Assembly: GCA_022747635.1 (NCBI GenBank)
Contig: JAKTNV010000004.1
Location: 90,835,552 to 90,899,551 of the forward strand
Reading direction: 5' to 3'
From: Hetaerina americana
Taxonomy: Eukaryota; Arthropoda; Insecta; Odonata; Calopterygidae
DNA length: 64,000 bases
Position 1 is the first letter of the stretch; the number at the start of each line of letters is the position of its first letter. The notes below the pieces were generated by a model. That model was not told where the DNA came from. It saw nothing but the letters and a program-made list of their open reading frames with translations, and did not search any database. Below are positions 46,406 through 58,210 of the stretch, piece after piece. Made by a program: the position numbers and the translations under genes.

Positions 46406-49400
46406 GTCTAGCACATGGGAATCCGAATCTTTCATCGTTAATCTGCCGCTCCCTAAGTTGCACAGGAGGCTTAGGTGACGAGCTGAGAGTATATTGGTCA
46501 GGATCTCTCCGCTAAGCTCAGTTACACCGCTCCTTAACAACATGCGCCCACAACGGGGAATAAAAGTAGTTGGCTAAGTGATTAAATTAATATATTATTT
46601 ATATAGCAACCGCATGCTTTATGGGTTGGAATACAATTATGTCACCGCTGTAAATGATTACCCGTGACATTGTTAGGAATGTAATCCCATGTTGCGTTGA
46701 CCATCGCGCCTAAAAATTTCATCGACTTTTAAGCACTTGGATTAGAGGTACTAAAATATTTGACGCGTTCAAAATTAACCATAACATTAAAAAGAAAATG
46801 AGGTCCCATTCAAGAGTAATAATATGGTTTAGAGGGTTTTTAAGCTATTAAGTGCTTACATCCCAAAATTATTCAACTGTTGGAAAAATGATTTTAATCA
46901 GCTAAAGTATATGGGTAAAGTTAAAAGAAAGATAAAAAAAGGCTATTGCAATGGCGGAATATACTTCAGAAGCTCAATCTTGATGTGTAAAATTCTCAAG
47001 CCGATAAAACAAGAAAAATTTAGCTGTAGCAAGTAACTGCTACTGATAATACTCTATGACATACGTATATATTAGTAGGTTAAAGTTAATTATAATTATA
47101 ATGAAGAACTTCTGAAAAAATACCCCGGGAATAATTGGTTATCGGGTTTTGTCGGTCTTCGTGTAATTCTGCTGATAATCATTGAACATGTATGTATTAC
47201 TATGTTAATGTTAATAAATTCAAAATAAAACAAATTTTGCAAATAATATGAATATCATTAAAACTTCCCCTTATTTGTGATATATATTAACTTCTAAAAT
47301 TGTTCATCAATTTTCGTAGCTCTCTTATGTGGTGAAGATATACATCGATATTTTAATATTTACATTTTAATTTTATTTTGTAATCCAAATGAAATATTTT
47401 ACCTGAACAAGAAGCAATTACGAATCGAGAACTGTAGAGTTGAGCCATAGGTGATCACACGCGGGAGGAAGAAGGCCCCATAATCCATCGAGTCACCTAG
47501 TCGTATTATGCTTTGCCTTAATTTTTACATCGTAAATTTAAGGTATCATATGGCAATTTTTATTCCTTACAGAATCGAATTAAAAGGGCAAAATTTTGAA
47601 AAATTTGTAAAAACGTTTTCATATATACGTGGATTCGGACAACGAAACCGTTAGCTACATATTTTTTTCAGAAAGAACGGCTATTAATGGCTATTGGTCT
47701 GACGCTGCCTGCAGTGCAATAGTAGAACTCGCCTTCTGCCAGAATGACAGAAAGATTGCCGGATATACCATAGAGGTGAAGTGGCCAGCCTCAGGAAACA
47801 AACGGCGATGGATATTGAGCGATCGACCCTGTCGATCACTTGAATGTGCCTATTTTCATTTTTTGCTCAATTCCGTGTTGAAAGTCCAATAATTGGTCAG
47901 CTCCGTACTAGGGAAGTATATTTCACATGCATGACGCTGCTGAAGGACACCGATTAGACGCCATATTCCCGATGAAGGTGGACCCGAACCATGCTTCTCG
48001 ACGGAGAAGAGCAATTTAAAAGTCAAGGATGTTTGGATGTGAAATCCGACGCGTGCTACTTATATTTTATGTCATCTAATAGATTAATATGGAATTAAAA
48101 TGACCAGATTTGACGGCAAAACTACCTTTTATAACCATTTATTTTACCACACACATTTAGGCTTAGAATTCACGCCTACCAATGACCAGTATTCATTAGA
48201 ACATCCGCTGCGAATAAGAATAACCGCTTCTTATTTACATTGCTGGGAAGATTTTTCGACAATTAATGCATGGAAAAATTTGTATTTACTACTCTGCAAA
48301 ATTTGCTTTCAAGATGATGGAAATACGTTTGGTTGGTGAAAGAACCCGGAGAGGATGACGTGCTGATCCAACTGCTGCGAATGTCAGAGATGTGAGCAGG
48401 AATAGCAATGGATGCGGACAACCGGAGGGCCTTAAATTTACTCTTAATATAGAAATATCTAATGGAAGAGGCAACCTACACACGGAGGTTGGAGGAGCCT
48501 ACACTTGCTCCGGTGTCATTGAAATTCATGTGCCAGTGGTATTCAATGCTTGGGTCTGTCACCTTTCGTCAAGGAATCCGTACCGTGCGCCCATATTCGA
48601 GTAAATCTTTCGAAGCAGCCACCCTGGGACATATTGCAGGAGATATGGCGGAGGGATAGAGAATGATGGTTTCAGGGGGAAATTGGAGGAGTGGGTAGAT
48701 TTGCTCGTCCGGTGGAGTCCTTCGTGGAACCCGCCCTGTGAGGGGGGGGGGGTTGTGGCACGGTTAATGGAGGAGGATGTCTGGTCGGAAGACGGCAAAA
48801 ATTCCTTGTAGTCCCCGCTGACGAGGCGCGCATTTGCGGACACGGAGATGTGACCCTAAGGGCAAGGGAAGGGTAAAGGGAATAATGAAAACGAAGGGGA
48901 GCTTCATAGCATGGAATGTGAGAATCTTGAGGGTGTTGGTAAGGACGATGAAGAAGTGGACGAAGGTTGGTGTACAAACGACCGTTATCATAAACACGTA
49001 GCTCGCCAGGCGGAAGAGATAACTTGATTGAATCGCAGGAAATCGAGTCACGTACACTCTGCTCGTCATTGGAGAGCAAAATTATCGATAGCTCTTAACT
49101 AGGGACAAGAGATTAAATGCGTAAAACGTGATGATCACGTTTAACAGATAGAATCTTTAATATTAAACACAAGAATATTTTCATAGGTGGAAATCAATTC
49201 AGCAGTATGCCTAAGCCTAAAATTTTCTATAAAAAGAATTTGAAAGGTATAAAATACCATTAATATAAACGTATGTTATTGTGCCATCGAAATATATACC
49301 GGAAGGTTTATGGCATAAAAGTGCCGAAATAAACCAGTTCGTTCCTTCACTCATCATGATGCCGATTCTTTCAATTTTGGAGCTATGATTCAATGGCTAT

Positions 49401-49500
49401 AAAGAGGCTGTTTATAGAATAAACCACAGTTAATACTACTTTGTTTCAAAAAACTCAACTTGAAGTTGTAACATTATTGTTTTATATGTATATATATGGA
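46406..49500. other. AT-rich spacer, no gene confirmed
   Basis: A possible acceptor (T-rich then CAG at 47669-47671) precedes an open stretch of about 72 codons to 47892 with no recognised domain and no donor. A G run of about 10 lies at 48741-48750. Confidence 0.35.
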
Positions 49501-49569
49501 AATATAAAAATATAGATGGATAGATATACACATAAAAAGACAATCGGAAAAGGACATTCAAATTTTAGA

Positions 49570-49607
49570 AAGCTTGAGCTTTCGGCCTTCTCTGAGGCCT
49601 TCTTCAG
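49570..49607 (-). other. Hammerhead-like motif, copy B
   Basis: Minus strand: CTGAAGA (49607-49601) fits CUGANGA exactly; then A, stem II GGCC-TCAGAGAA-GGCC (49599-49584), GAAA (49583-49580), and a possible stem III AGC-TCAA-GCT ending in UU at 49571-49570, where a cleavable UH would sit. Against it: one extra A between the core and stem II, and I see no good stem I. Related motifs are known from Penelope-like elements; this could be a decayed terminus of one. Confidence 0.35.
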
Positions 49608-49678
49608 GTCAGACGCTTTCATCTATTTTATGTTTGTTCTTTTTTTGCCGTCTAAATGTTATATTGTTCTCGTAAGTG

Positions 49679-49684
49679 CTTCTA

Positions 49685-49730
<46 letters not shown>

Positions 49731-49756
49731 ATGCATGTATGTAGATGATGTAGAAG
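49679..49756. repeat. TA/GT microsatellite bracketed by 12-bp inverted repeats
   Basis: CTTCTACATCAT (49679-49690) and its perfect reverse complement ATGATGTAGAAG (49745-49756) enclose (TA)n, (GT)n and an ATGCATGTATG stretch. Confidence 0.9.
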
Positions 49757-49780
49757 AATATATATAGTAGTTTTCTCTCA

Positions 49781-49886
49781 CCTAGTACTAAGCGAATGGG
49801 TTTAAGGAATTGATAGGGTAGGGAGGCTAATTCCTTTCCCTGTGCCGGCTATGGTTTCCCAGTAAGATTTGGTACCCGAAAAATCA
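49781..49886 (-). repeat. SINE, copy 3 (5'-truncated, partly deleted)
   Basis: On the minus strand it aligns with the body of SINE copy 1: TTTTTCGGGTACC, ACTGGGAAACCATAGCCGGC, CACAGGGAAAGGAA and, after a shortened middle, GCTTAGTACTAG. The tRNA-like head is absent. Confidence 0.75.
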
Positions 49887-50150
49887 TTCACCTCTCTAAC
49901 AACCCGATATTCGTAAATTATATGACTTTGCAAAAGGAAGTTAATGGTTCACCATTTTAATAACATGTAAATTTAAAGTCTAACGACGCCGCATGGAAAT
50001 ATTCTGAATGTCCGTTCGTCGACAAGTATCTCACCCTCAGATGACAAAATGAAAATCTTGAGAGAATAAAAAAATAAATTCTTCCCGCCCAAGGGATGGA
50101 CGCTTGTGCATTTCAAGGTTCTCATCGTGGCAGAGAGAAAGTGCTGCGGG
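49887..50150. other. Short AT-rich spacer
   Basis: No feature recognised. Confidence 0.3.
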
Positions 50151-50765
50151 GAAGGTGCTCTGCGAAATACAGGAGGGAGATAAGCAAGAGGTAGGCTGAA
50201 GTCAGAGTTGCGGGCGATGGTGCGTTTAGGGGTTCTGGGGCGGGTGATAACGGAGGGTGAGGTCGGAGAGAAACGACGCGGTTGTGGCCTCCCGGCAGTT
50301 CGTATAAGGGGTGAGGTTTACACTAGGCAGGAAGGGGAGGCGGCCAGTCAGGCGCACGCGGGTTGCTGGCGTGTACGGGAGATGGGAAGGTTTCGTCGGA
50401 GGGAGGGTGGGATTGATGGGGGAGGATTGGATTGGACGGATTCCGGGGTTGAGGTGAAGGGTGAGTGGCAGGAGATGCTGCAAAGGAGACCGCGTGAGGT
50501 AATGGTTTTCTCGCTGCTGGGACTTTTTGGAATGGCCGGTGGTCACGCGGGAGATGAGGGAGTGGAGGTCACGGGCGAAGGGGACCCCCGAATGGCGGGC
50601 CGTCGTAATGTAATGGGTTGGAGTTAGGATCGAGAGCCGCTGAGCATTTAGAGAGGGAGATGCGAGATAGTTAAGGGTGCGGACGTTAGTTTAGTGGCGG
50701 GAGGGAGAGGTGAATGAGGGGGGAGGGGCTCGGGAGGAAGGGAGGGAAGGCCTTGCATCTTGAGG
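50151..50765 (+). other. G-rich island
   Basis: G-rich over about 600 bases. It includes a 139-codon plus-strand frame at 50208-50627 that is Gly/Arg/Glu-rich with no domain. I treat that frame as a composition effect, but it is the second-best non-transposon candidate for a real frame in the window. Confidence 0.45.
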
Positions 50766-51068
50766 GCCATGTGGTTTCACCCACTTGTTTTAATTGGTTT
50801 CCAATTAGCTTTATAATGATGGGAAGGTGATAAATATGGACAAAAGAAGCGACGCTGCCCTATAATCAAGTGTTAGCAGGTGTAATAAAATGTAGATCAA
50901 GGGAAAATTGAACCGGAGAATAATTAATGTTCAAATGTTGACCTATCATCCTTACAAATATGTAATGTACGAGGGTCATCCGGAATGTAGTACCCGTTCG
51001 TGAAAGAAAGACACAAAAGTAAATATTAACAAACATAAAAAATTTTATTTGAAAGAGGATACTTTAAA

Positions 51069-51188
51069 CTACTTCTCAACATAATCTCCAAGCAAATTAA
51101 GGCATTTGTCATAACGTGTGACAAGTTTCTGTATTCCTGCTGCATAGTCCTTCGCCGCCAGCTCATTGAGATACGCGAGGGACCCATC
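51069..51188 (-). pseudogene. Transposase C-terminal tail after the deletion
   Basis: DGSLAYLNELAAKDYAAG to GDYVEK-stop in another frame, as in the 31 kb copy. Confidence 0.8.
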
Positions 51189-51561
51189 TTGCACAAATTT
51201 TTGCATAATGCAGATGGTGTTTAACAATTTCATGAACAATTGTTCGAGAAACATTGGGAAAATGCTCACAGATGTCATCAATTGTGACGCGCCGATCGTT
51301 CCTCACGAATTCGTCAACTGAGCTCACCAGTTGGTCTGTAATGACAGACGGTCTCTCCGAACGCTCATCGTCGTGTGTGTTCCCCCTCCCCATGTTGAAG
51401 TTGCGACACCACCGCCGAACAGACGACTCGTCCATTACATTGTCTCCATACACCTCCTTTAATTGGCGATGAATATCACATGGGCGAACGTTTCTTGCAT
51501 TGAGGAATTTCATCACTGCCCTCACTTCACAACTGGCGGCGTTCTCAATTTTTTTAAACAT
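51163..51561 (-). CDS. Truncated mariner transposase: DNA-binding half only
   Basis: A 132-codon frame from ATG at 51561 to the stop at 51163, equal to the frame at 31399-31797 except for Ile to Met at residue 17 and Gly to Glu in the linker GRP motif (DDERSERP here). Two helix-turn-helix segments are kept and the catalytic domain is absent. The GRP change could weaken minor-groove contact. Frame retention in both copies fits either very recent spread or selection; two copies cannot tell these apart. Confidence 0.7.
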   Translation of the reverse strand: MFKKIENAASCEVRAVMKFLNARNVRPCDIHRQLKEVYGDNVMDESSVRRWCRNFNMGRGNTHDDERSERPSVITDQLVSSVDEFVRNDRRVTIDDICEHFPNVSRTIVHEIVKHHLHYAKICARWVPRVSQ

Positions 51562-51724
51562 TGTAAACAATCACAGAAACAACACAGGCAATGCTAGCGT
51601 CACGCAACTTGGCTCAGAGAAGGCAGACAAGCCACTGAAGCTATCTGACCTCGTCCAGCGGCTACTCGCGTCGTCAGCACTTCATGCGGCACGAACGGGT
51701 ACTACTTTCCGGATGACCCTCGTA

Positions 51725-52085
51725 TTCATTAATATTATAAACTCTCTGCCAGCAAACAAAATACCGAGAAAGTCATGAAAAAGGAGCCATGCGAAACTGG
51801 AAATTAATCCACCTATCAACTCATTTATTTATACACGGCTGAATTATTTGAAATATGAACCACTGGGAGTAAATATTTGAATTTATATTTCTGAAAGCAT
51901 ATAAATATGAATTCACAATTCACAAAGGGAAGATTGCAAACTAGCACGCGTACGCGGAGATAGTAATTGAGGCTATATTACGTGTGGCAAACCACAGTTT
52001 CATCAGCCTAAGGGCCTCCAGTAGAACTTAAGCTGGAATTGCTCCCGAGTATAAACTCGGGAAAACCCAAAAAACCCATATCCGG
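51725..52085. other. AT-rich spacer
   Basis: No feature recognised. Confidence 0.3.
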
Positions 52086-52360
52086 CGTGCGCAAAGAGAA
52101 TATGAGACGGCGGGATGGTGGGAGGGGAGGGGAGAGCAAGTTGCGGAGAGGGGCGGGGTGCGGGAGGGGTGGAGGGGAGGGGTGGTTTGCGGGCGATGGT
52201 TCTGCTTTCGGGGCTTTGGGACACATGATAAGGGTGTGGAGGAGGATTCATATTTTAGAGGCAGGTGTGGGTGGGACGGCTGAAGGGTGGAGGGGGGCAT
52301 AAAAAGCAACTCACGGCCGAATTTCGAGAGGAGGGGGGTGGTAGAATGGAGCAATAGGAA
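52086..52360 (+). other. G-rich island
   Basis: G-rich plus strand; the 161-codon minus frame over it is Pro/Ser/Leu-rich low complexity. Confidence 0.55.
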
Positions 52361-52790
52361 CGGAGAATAGAAAGATATAGACGAGAAAGAGATGATACGT
52401 AACTCACTCCAAAAGGTATTCCATTTAATGGAACATATCCTCCAAATCACACACATATATATGTAGGTATATTGGAAAAATCCCTGGCCACAGTTGAGAG
52501 GCAAGAAATTCATCCTCTCCCTGAGTTGGCATTAGGCTCAGGCAAAACCTGACCATTGATAGTCAAGGAACTTATGGCGAATATGAATTTGAGAGAAATA
52601 TTAACCCTCAGCTCTCTTCCAATAAAACCATGTTAGGTATGCGAAGTATCGTTCATTCCACTAAAATTAATGAAAGAAAGCGAGATACCAATTAAATGAA
52701 TATAAAGATAAAAATGAAAAATTTAAAGAGTAAAAATTTTTATGTTGAAAGAAAAAGCTGTTCAACAGAAGTTAAAGCAGTAATTATTGT

Positions 52791-52850
52791 AATGAAATAA
52801 AGAATACAAAGTAACTTTCCACTGTCCTTCTTTGTATTCTTAATTTCATT
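52791..52850. repeat. Hairpin, 21-bp arms with one mismatch
   Basis: AATGAAATAAAGAATACAAAG (52791-52811) pairs with 52830-52850 across an 18-base loop; only one of 21 positions mismatches. Size and loop are compatible with a small-RNA precursor or a tiny foldback element. Confidence 0.85.
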
Positions 52851-55130
52851 AAAATGAATTTCCACAAGGTTGAGCCAGGAACAATTGAATATAGTAACTA
52901 TTGTTTTTAAATCGAAGGTAAAAAAACAAGAACAATTTGAAGCTTTGCCATAAATCTGATCTCTTGGAAAACTCTTTTTGAGACAGTATTCAAGTACACC
53001 AATGAACTATGGCCTTTGAGATGGCTGTCATAAATAACCAGAGCGTAGCCAGGAGTGAGATGCAGCGGTGCTTTAGAAATTGGCTAAAACCTCAGATAGT
53101 GAACTAGTAATTCGGTTGTATTGTTTGGCTGTTTTGGTATTAGTTGGCGAATGGAAACCCTTCTCAACCCATTGTCACGTGATCGTTTCGGCCCTCCAGC
53201 TGTTGTCGCCAAGGGTTTGATTTCGCATGCTCATGTCCTCCGAACGCAATTATTTCCGCCGGAAGAGGAAGCATTTGGCCTCTCCTAGTTCTCAGGGAAT
53301 CGATTGCAGTTTGGGTTCGCACCTCCCGCTCCTTCACGCCGCTGTAGCCCTGTCTTGGCTTCCACCCCCTCCCCCCACTCCCCCCCGAGGAGATGGGAAA
53401 CCGTCAAGTGAGTGATCACACCACACGGGAATTGGAGTTCGGAGAAAAAAAAATAACATCGCCAAAGACGGGAGAGAGGCACGTGCAGGGTGGAGAGAGG
53501 CTTGATATGGATATGAGGAGTGATTCAAAGGGTGTCCGCGCTAAGAGGCGGCAGAAGGCGAGGGAGACGAAGGAACACACGGCGAACGCTCTTTGTAATG
53601 TGCAATTAATGCGTTCAACGCCAAACCTGTACAGCCAAAGGATACTGAATCGGGTGTTTTCAGCTCACCTACCAATCTGCGGTAATGAGGTGATACTGAT
53701 AATCATTTCGTGAAAAATCCTCTCAATTTCTCACGGAGACTGTAGACGACCAGATGATGCCGGAGCTCCGGCTCGTGACAGACTGATCAGAGTCGTAAAG
53801 GGTCTTTAGGGAATCAAATTTCACCATTCCTTTGGAAAAATTACGAGGTCGGAGGTAAATCAGAATTTTAGGGAACGCGAGATTCGATGGGGTTATTTGG
53901 TGTGTAAAGTCCCTAAGGTACAACAGCAAACCATGCCTAGTTCAATTAAATGGAAGCAAATGGATGAATAGGAAACAAAAGAGGTTGCAAGATATCAATT
54001 CGATTCGGAATGAGTTTTATAGGCCGCTCTCTGGCTTTTAACTCAAACGCATGAAAAATCTAAAAAAAATATTCCGACGCGAGATGCGAAAATCGATGTC
54101 GGTATTTTCAACAGCGTGACTTACATGAGACCATCTAATATTCTCCTTTCTCCCGTCTTTGAAAACGGCACAAACTATCATCAAATGAATAGCGTAAATA
54201 ATTGAGTACAGAATAATTCTTTTTGTTTGCAAATATATGTAAAATATATTGAATTGGAATCCATTAAATGTAATTGAAGGCAAAGCAGAGATGCAAATTA
54301 TTTCAACTTTATTTTTAGGAGTACTCCATTCAAAGAAGAACTTTGGTCAAGGGCAACTAAAAAAAGTGTCCAACTTTCAGTATAGCAACAAATACCGACC
54401 TTTTTGACATAAGCGTGAGGATTAGGATAGCGAGGAGAATTACAGGGAGTAGTGGATCGGGAGGAATGGGTAACAAATAATTGGAGATTCAGAGGAGTAG
54501 TCGAACGGAAAGAGTTAAAGTTAGCGCGGTAGCAACTATGCAGACGATTGGATATACAGAATCCTAGAGAAACAAATGAATTCAAGTTAACTCAGTTTAT
54601 AAAGCCATTGCCATAGCATGTGAAGAGTAGTATAATTTAAATAAGGTTTCTCTATCAATAAAATCAGTTTCCGCAAACTGTTTTAATAGGCATTATTTGT
54701 ATTTATGACAAATACTTATGAGAAATAGAAGAATATTCACAAGGTTTTCGATTCACATAGGCATTATGCATATTAAATTAATTATGTTGTTAAGGGTACC
54801 ACTCTGTCTCACACCGTTACCTCAGAAATAAATATTAGATACGTAGTTTTGTGCAAGTTCACGCATGGGTTCTTGAATAGAGTGTTTATAAATATCGTAC
54901 GCATACGAATGAGAGAGGGCTGCTATGGAAATGGATAGAGTTTTGAATCACGATTATCAAAATATTTATGGACACAGGCATGCATAGCTATCTAGTGACG
55001 ATGAAATGTGCGCAAAAAATTACGTAAACGCATGGGTGGCAATCTCAAAAGGAAAAGAGATGCCTCAAGTATTAAAATAAAATTTCATTTACGTCATAGA
55101 TTATAGGAAAACTTTATTGGAAGACGGCCT
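52851..55130. other. AT-rich spacer, no gene seen
   Basis: A short C-rich patch at 53358-53392. No recognised domain in any frame. Confidence 0.35.
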
Positions 55131-55720
55131 AGTGTGAAGTTGGAAAGGATCGGGCAAAGTGAAGAGGAAGGGGGGGGAGTACTTGAAGGAGTTCGTGGGG
55201 GTGGGAGAGTTTGGCGACGACGTATAACGTGGACGAGAGGATTGAAGCGACGCGAGGGAGGACGGAAGGGTGTGTGTGGAGCCGAGGGAGAATGGGGGGG
55301 GAGGATGAGTCGAAGCAGCTCCCCCGGTAGACATGGTAGTAGCGGGTTCGTGGAGAAGGGGGCGAGAACGGAAGAAGGGCAGATAGGGGGGAGAAGGGGT
55401 AGAGGGGAGGAGAAGAGAAGGAGCGGGTGCAGGGCGTAGGGTTTGGGTGCCTCGTTGGGATGGGGAGGTTATTGATCTAGAGCCTACCAGTTGAATATTG
55501 ATCCGACGGGAGGCAGGGGTGGGGGTCAGGGAGGAGATCGGGGCGAGACGCAGAAGAGGAGGAGAGGAGGAGGAGGAAAAGAGGAGGAGGCGAGAGGAGA
55601 GAGGACGGCCGGGTAGGGGAGGGGAACACTGTAACGAAGCAATCCAGGCCAACTCTCCCTCCCTCCCTCCACTCCCACCTTCGTTCGCTCTGTCTTTTAT
55701 GTGTGTCCTATTTCCCCTCC
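55131..55720 (+). other. G/A-rich island ending in C-rich tract
   Basis: G/A-rich to about 55625, then C/T-rich to 55720. The 183-codon minus frame is Pro/Ser/Leu-rich; overlapping plus frames are Arg/Gly/Glu-rich. No domain. Confidence 0.55.
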
Positions 55721-55734
55721 TCCTCCGCTAATGT

Positions 55735-56100
55735 ACACACAAACACACGTGCACAGCCGCACACACGCACGTATACTCACACCCGCTCTCATTTCACATC
55801 TAAATCCCAGGAAAGACTATTTTCGGTGCCAGTAGCTACCTATGAGTGATGTGAAACCCTTCCATCATCTTCTACCTCCACCCACCCGCTCTACCACCGC
55901 TCCTCATCCTTCGCCACATACGCTCCTCCATCCCACACGCCCCCCCTCCGCCCACCTTCTCACATACTTCTCTTCCCATCGACAAGTCTTTTGAGCATGA
56001 TACGTCCTGCTATACTTTGTATGCTACCTTCTTTGTGTTTGTATACATGTGTGTGTGTGCATGTCTATGGGTATGTGTGTGTGTGTGTAGACAAAATGTG
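55735..56100. repeat. CA/GT simple repeats around a C-rich tract
   Basis: ACACAC-rich at 55735-55785, C-rich at 55870-55960, and GTGTGT-rich at 56045-56095. The CA and GT stretches are complementary and could pair. Confidence 0.6.
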
Positions 56101-56204
56101 TCTACATACACATTGTAAAATTGTAATATGTCTGTGTGTGTCCGTGGACTCAAATGTGCGTGAAAAAAACGAATGTATAAATAATAAATAATGCAAAAAA
56201 GAAG

Positions 56205-56250
56205 CTCAAGAATGTGATTTTTTGTGGCACAACCGCCTTCTTCAATGGAA
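56205..56250 (-). other. Hammerhead-like motif (degenerate), copy C
   Basis: Minus strand: TTGAAGA (56245-56239), A, GGCGGTTGTGCC, then an AAAA-rich segment in place of GAAA, and further on TTGAGCTTC, similar to the GCTCAAGCTTT of copy B. The first core C is T and the GAAA box is lost, so it is inactive if related at all. Confidence 0.25.
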
Positions 56251-56289
56251 AAAAGGAGAGGAGTCTCATATATGTGTAGGATGCGGCGC

Positions 56290-56290
56290 A

Positions 56291-56341
<51 letters not shown>

Positions 56342-56362
56342 ATATATATATATATATATATG
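56290..56362. repeat. (AAAT)n then (TA)n microsatellite
   Basis: About 12-13 units of AAAT/TAAA followed by about 10 TA units. Confidence 0.95.
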
Positions 56363-57650
56363 TTCATACACACATTGCAGATAAATACATACATATTTGC
56401 CCCTACAATCTCTACTCTCTTACTCCTCTGCTCTCCCATGGCTCTCATCCCCTTCCTTTCCCTCAGAAAGTATGCGCTGAAACCGGATCTAATAATAGGT
56501 TTTTAATTGAGGCCACGAGCTACTCGAAGTGAAAACTCGGAGCGGGGGTCGGAGGGAGGAGAGGGATTTTTGTTCGCCATTGGAGAGAGGACCGAAAAAA
56601 ATTATGTGTTTGTGGAATGGATGTGCATATGGTATTATACGTATATTCTACTTTCATGCGTCTCCGCATTTTGCGAGACTTGATTAGGATTTTCCCCTTG
56701 GGGTCAGAGGGCGATGGCGCCGATTGGACGGGACGCCGGCTGAAAGGGTGACGCACGGGTTGCTCTCTCAGGGTAAATTCTTTTTATTTTCACCCGTGAG
56801 TTAGCTGAGAGGCGATTCAATTTTCAGTTGCATTTACTTTTGGTTCAATACTGGGACACAGTGCGATGAAACCCCTTTATAAATTGGAGAATGGAATGGC
56901 ATAAACGCTTCATAATGAGCTTATTTTAATCATCGGAAAGCCGTCGAGCATCATTTTGAAAGGGTTAAAGTTGTTGATGGCAGAAAGGAGCGCCATATGC
57001 TATTTTAATTTTTTTAAATTATGTATAATATATATATATATCTATATATATAGTAAATTTATATTAATTATTAATACAGAATGGGGTTAAAATGAACTTT
57101 GTTTCATCATATGATTTTGACATTCATTTGTCCTGTATTAAAAGTAATTTTACCTCAAAATAATTAGTTGAAGAGTTTCTACGCAGCTTTTTTCCGTAGA
57201 AATTGAAATATTAATTAAAAAGGCTAATATCAATTTAAAAATGACAATTTTGAGAACAGCACAGTTAAAATGATTATTGAGAAACCGTTTCATCACAATG
57301 CTCAATATTAATGGTCCGTCTAAAGGGCGTCGTGTCAAATATCTACAGAGTCAGGCCATAGTTGAACCTCATCTCGAGATAAAGATACTGTTAAATCTCC
57401 CCCGAGAGTGGCCCCAGGTTCATTCGATCGAATCCCATTGTCGAAATCCACGTATCACGTTAATTAATAGCAATCCATGACACAATGAACTCCGTGGACC
57501 GCCACGTGAAATCCACTGTAAGGGGAGGTTTTTGTCATCAATTGCCCCAAAACTTCAACCGATGAGTAAAAGACGATCGAAACTAATCATGGGAAAGACA
57601 ATTGAAACAGGCTTTTTGCACACACTTCCCCAACTCCGACCAAGCTTCCG
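56363..57650. other. AT-rich spacer with a short TA run
   Basis: A small TA-rich stretch at 57026-57052; a G-rich patch at 56540-56565. No gene. Confidence 0.35.
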
Positions 57651-58210
57651 ACACCGACTCTGTTATTTCTCTCCTGCCAGCACCCCCCGCCACCCGCCGC
57701 CCGAGGCACCACGCGTAACACACGCCCCCCAACCCTCCCCCCCTGTCTCTCTCTCCTGCCACCCCAGCCTGCCCCCTCCACATCCTCCGTTAACAACCCC
57801 AACTCACACCCTTCAATATCTCCCGCCCATGGGATTACCTTCAAAACTTCGATAAGCTGAATCTCCTGGGAACGGATGAAAGCGGCAGTGCCGTCGGGGA
57901 AAATAGGGCGCGAGATGGATGCCACGGTATCGCATTAACATCTATCCAGGCAATCGACGCGCCTTATCCTGCCTCGGCACCCGGCTCTCCCTCACCTGCA
58001 CCAGTCACCACCGTCCGGCCCCACTCGCCCTGACTCAATCCCATCCCCCAATACCCCTCAATATGCCTCCGGACGGCAGTCCCCGCACCTCCTCACATCC
58101 TCTCTTTCTCCTCTCCGTCCCGGAAAAAAACTCGGACATCTTTTAACCTCGGTAGCCCCGCCATCTCCCCTCCTCTCCCCTTCGCTTCTCTATTCCTCTC
58201 AATCCAGCGG
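57651..58210 (+). other. C-rich island
   Basis: C-rich on the plus strand in two parts (57670-57835, 57960-58200); Pro/His/Ser-rich frames only. Confidence 0.55.

Larger units (their letters stand above)
50970..51722 (-). mobile_element. Internally deleted mariner element, copy 2 (753 bp)
   Basis: Same length and same internal deletion as 31238-31990, opposite orientation, flanked by TA on both sides (50968-50969 and 51723-51724). By eye I find three differences over 753 bp: one in the 33-bp inverted repeat at plus-strand position 50986 (T for A), one causing Ile to Met at residue 17 of the protein, and one causing Gly to Glu in the DDERSGRP motif. The intact TA duplication and high identity point to recent transposition of this deleted form. 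Confidence 0.95.

Noticed and set aside
47672..47892. Open stretch after a T-rich CAG acceptor-like site
   Set aside because: About 72 codons without a known domain, no donor site, and no supporting neighbour exon.
55101..55652. 183-codon minus-strand frame
   Set aside because: Low-complexity Pro/Ser/Leu-rich translation of the C-rich strand of an island, no domain.
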